From contig QFQF01000022.1 in NCBI GenBank assembly GCA_003248935.1, forward strand, positions 1 through 37,373: DNA of 37,373 nucleotides, in the 5' to 3' direction. Under the pieces are notes generated by a model. The model worked only from the letters and a program-made list of their open reading frames with translations, ran no database searches and was not told the origin of the DNA. The position numbers and the translations under genes are program-made. The stretch comes from Sphingobium sp. (GTDB lineage Bacteria; Pseudomonadota; Alphaproteobacteria; Sphingomonadales; Sphingomonadaceae). Every line of letters begins with the position of its first letter. The first letter of the stretch is position 1. Below are positions 35,674 through 37,373 of the stretch, piece by piece.

Positions 35674-37113
35674 ATGATCGACAATGCCACCATCAACCGC
35701 TTCCGTGACCTGCTCGGCGACAAGGGGGTGATCGACGATCCCGACGCCGTGTCGCCGTGGACCAGCGACTGGCGCGGCCGCTATCACGGCGCCGCCGCCG
35801 CGATCCTCTCCCCCGCCTCGACGCAGGAGGTCAGCGCGACCCTGGCCCTCGCGCATGCGCTCGGCGTGCCGCTGGTGCCGCAGGGCGGCAACACCTCGAT
35901 GGTCGGCGGCGCGACGCCCCCGGCGGACGGCAGCGCGCTGATCCTGTCGCTGCGCCGGATGAACCGGATCCGCGCGATTTCGCCCGACACCAACCTTGCG
36001 GTGTGCGAGGCGGGGGTGATCCTCTCGAACCTGCACGACGCTGCGGACGCGATCGGCCGCCGCTTCCCGCTCAGCCTGGGGGCGAAGGGGTCGGCGACGG
36101 TCGGCGGCCTCATCTCGACCAACGCGGGCGGCACGCAGGTGCTGCGCCACGGCACGATGCGCGCGCTGGTCGAGGGGATAGAGGCGGTGCTGCCCGACGG
36201 ATCGATCCACGACGGGCTCGACGCGCTGAAGAAGGACAATCGCGGCTACGACCTCAAGCATCTGCTGATCGGGGCGGAAGGGACGATCGGCATCGTCACC
36301 GCCGCGTCCCTGCGCCTCGTCCCCGCCATCGCCGACCGCGCCGTCGGCTGGGTGGGCGTCGACAGCCCGGAGGACGCGCTCGCCCTGCTCCGCCATCTGG
36401 AGGCGCGCCTGGGGGGACTTGTCGAGGGGTTCGAGATCATCGCCGACGACGGCCTTGGCCATGTCCTCTCCCACATTCCGGGCATCCGCTCGCCGATCGA
36501 GACGCGCACGCCCTGGCATGTCCTTGTAGAGGTCGACCGTGACGAGACCGGCGCGCCGTCCGCCGCCGAACGGCTGGAACAGGCGCTCGCCGCCGCGTTC
36601 GACAACGGCCTTGCGAAGGACGCGGCGATCGCCGCGAACGAGGCGCAGGCCGACGCCTTCTGGCGCATCCGCGAATCCCTGTCGGAATCGGAACGGGCAC
36701 AGGGGCCCGCCCTGCAATATGACGTCAGCGTGCCGGTGGCGAAGATGCCCGCGTTCATGACCGGCGCGGCGGCAGCGGCGGAACGGGCGTTCCCGGGCAC
36801 CACCGCCTCCTCCTTCGGCCATCTGGGCGACGGCAACGTCCATTTCCACGTCCGCGCGCCGAAGGGGACGAGCGACGGCCCCGCCTGGATCGCGGCGCAG
36901 GGCGGACGGATCAACGCGTTCGTCCACGACACGGTGGTCGCGGCGGGCGGTTCGATCTCCGCCGAACACGGCATCGGCCAGATGAAGCGCGCCGAACTCG
37001 GCCGCCTCGCCAGCCCCGCCCGCATCGCCACCCTCCGCGCGATCAAGGCCGCCTTCGACCCCAGGGGCATCATGAACCCGGGCAAGCTGATCCCGCTGGA
37101 GGACGAAGGATAA
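35674..37113 (+). CDS. FAD-binding 2-hydroxyacid dehydrogenase (D-2-hydroxyglutarate / GlcD-type)
   Basis: The 479-aa protein has an N-terminal FAD-binding PCMH/FAD_binding_4 domain with the phosphate loop PQGGNTSMVGGAT (69-81) and GAKGSATVGGLISTNAGGTQ. The C-terminal FAD-oxidase domain shows GHLGDGNVHFHV and the active-site SAEHGIGQMKR, with metal-binding His residues. This pattern fits D-2-hydroxyglutarate or D-lactate/glycolate dehydrogenases that pass electrons to a flavoprotein or quinone. The exact substrate cannot be read. No GlcE/GlcF partner follows in the window, which favours a single-subunit D-2-hydroxyglutarate-type enzyme. Confidence 0.88.
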   Translation: MIDNATINRFRDLLGDKGVIDDPDAVSPWTSDWRGRYHGAAAAILSPASTQEVSATLALAHALGVPLVPQGGNTSMVGGATPPADGSALILSLRRMNRIRAISPDTNLAVCEAGVILSNLHDAADAIGRRFPLSLGAKGSATVGGLISTNAGGTQVLRHGTMRALVEGIEAVLPDGSIHDGLDALKKDNRGYDLKHLLIGAEGTIGIVTAASLRLVPAIADRAVGWVGVDSPEDALALLRHLEARLGGLVEGFEIIADDGLGHVLSHIPGIRSPIETRTPWHVLVEVDRDETGAPSAAERLEQALAAAFDNGLAKDAAIAANEAQADAFWRIRESLSESERAQGPALQYDVSVPVAKMPAFMTGAAAAAERAFPGTTASSFGHLGDGNVHFHVRAPKGTSDGPAWIAAQGGRINAFVHDTVVAAGGSISAEHGIGQMKRAELGRLASPARIATLRAIKAAFDPRGIMNPGKLIPLEDEG

Positions 37114-37134
37114 GCGCGACCGGCGGCCGCCACA

Positions 37135-37214
37135 TTCCGCCCCCCAGCGAAGCCTGGGGTCTAAGGAGAGGACGCGCCACTGGGCCTGCAATCCCGGCCT
37201 TCGCTGGGATGACG
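37135..37214. repeat. REP-like imperfect inverted repeat
   Basis: The left arm around CCCCAGCGAAGCCTGGGGTC (37143-37162) and the right arm ATCCCGGCCTTCGCTGGGAT plus GACG (37191-37214) are inverted versions of the same unit, CCCAGCGAAG(G)CC-GGG. Short units of this kind are scattered between genes in many sphingomonads. It lies just after the dehydrogenase stop codon and may act as a transcript-end hairpin. Confidence 0.6.
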
Positions 37215-37354
37215 GTAAAATAGCGAACGGTCCGCCAACCGTGCTTTCAGCTGTTTCGCCTCGATCCGCGACCGCAAACGACCAGTTGCAGACGGTAGCA
37301 ATTCAAATTGACGCTCCCTAAACCTGACGTTTGAAGATCATTGGAGGGGTAGCG

Positions 37355-37373
37355 ATGGTGGACGACGGGCGGT
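37355..37373 (+). CDS. Start of a gene cut by the window edge
   Basis: ATG at 37355 opens a frame MVDDGR that runs off the end. A good ribosome binding site GGAGGGG (37343-37349) lies 5 bp upstream. Nothing can be said of the product. Confidence 0.45.

Noticed and set aside
35575..37191. 538-codon open frame on the minus strand
   Set aside because: Antisense to the FAD dehydrogenase; composition typical of shadow frames.

Overview
The window is high-GC DNA of alphaproteobacterial, most likely sphingomonad (Sphingomonadaceae), character. The reasons are two large TonB-dependent receptors, the gene order xseA / DUF2093 / M23 lipoprotein facing purD, an AtzG/AtzE amidase pair, an alphaproteobacterial heat-shock-type promoter before clpB, and fragments of IS21- and IS3-type elements. 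No replication origin, rRNA or CRISPR array is present. The one RNA gene seen is tRNA-Ala(CGC).

Layout. 1-99 is the outer end of an IS21-type element that has cut off an M3 metallopeptidase gene (99-816). 1097-3540 holds a TrmB-type regulator facing a RidA-family gene and an MFS exporter. 3630-11743 is a foreign block bounded by an 11-bp direct repeat. It carries a leftward mobilisation operon (231-aa protein, DUF1281-like protein, ribbon-helix-helix protein, 1117-aa MOBP-type relaxase with an LPD7-like domain), a candidate oriT (perfect 16-bp palindrome plus CATCCTG nic-like core at 7363-7387), and a rightward set of unrecognised genes with a decayed partial duplicate. No type IV secretion genes and no integrase are seen, so it looks like a mobilisable element that needs a helper.

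11776-18358 is a leftward cell-surface signalling operon: ECF sigma factor, FecR anti-sigma, STN-domain TonB receptor, and a Tat-signal amidase. After about 890 bp without a supported gene comes atzG/atzE (19249-20747), a decayed IS3-family element (about 20771-21379) and clpB (21534-24113). ClpB shares a bidirectional terminator with a convergent Oar-like TonB receptor (24179-27271) that has a lower-GC look and a structured 5' region.

27608-37113 looks like stable chromosomal backbone: M23 lipoprotein, DUF2093 protein and xseA leftward; purD, a membrane-anchored helix-hairpin-helix protein and an outer-membrane beta-barrel protein rightward; tRNA-Ala with a strong terminator; a DEAD-box RNA helicase; a small secreted Cys-rich protein; and an FAD-linked 2-hydroxyacid dehydrogenase. 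A REP-like inverted repeat and the first codons of another gene close the window.

The most interesting points are the mobilisable block with its candidate oriT and flanking repeats, the amidase built into a sigma/FecR/TonB signalling operon, and the unrecognised cargo genes at 9379-11199.
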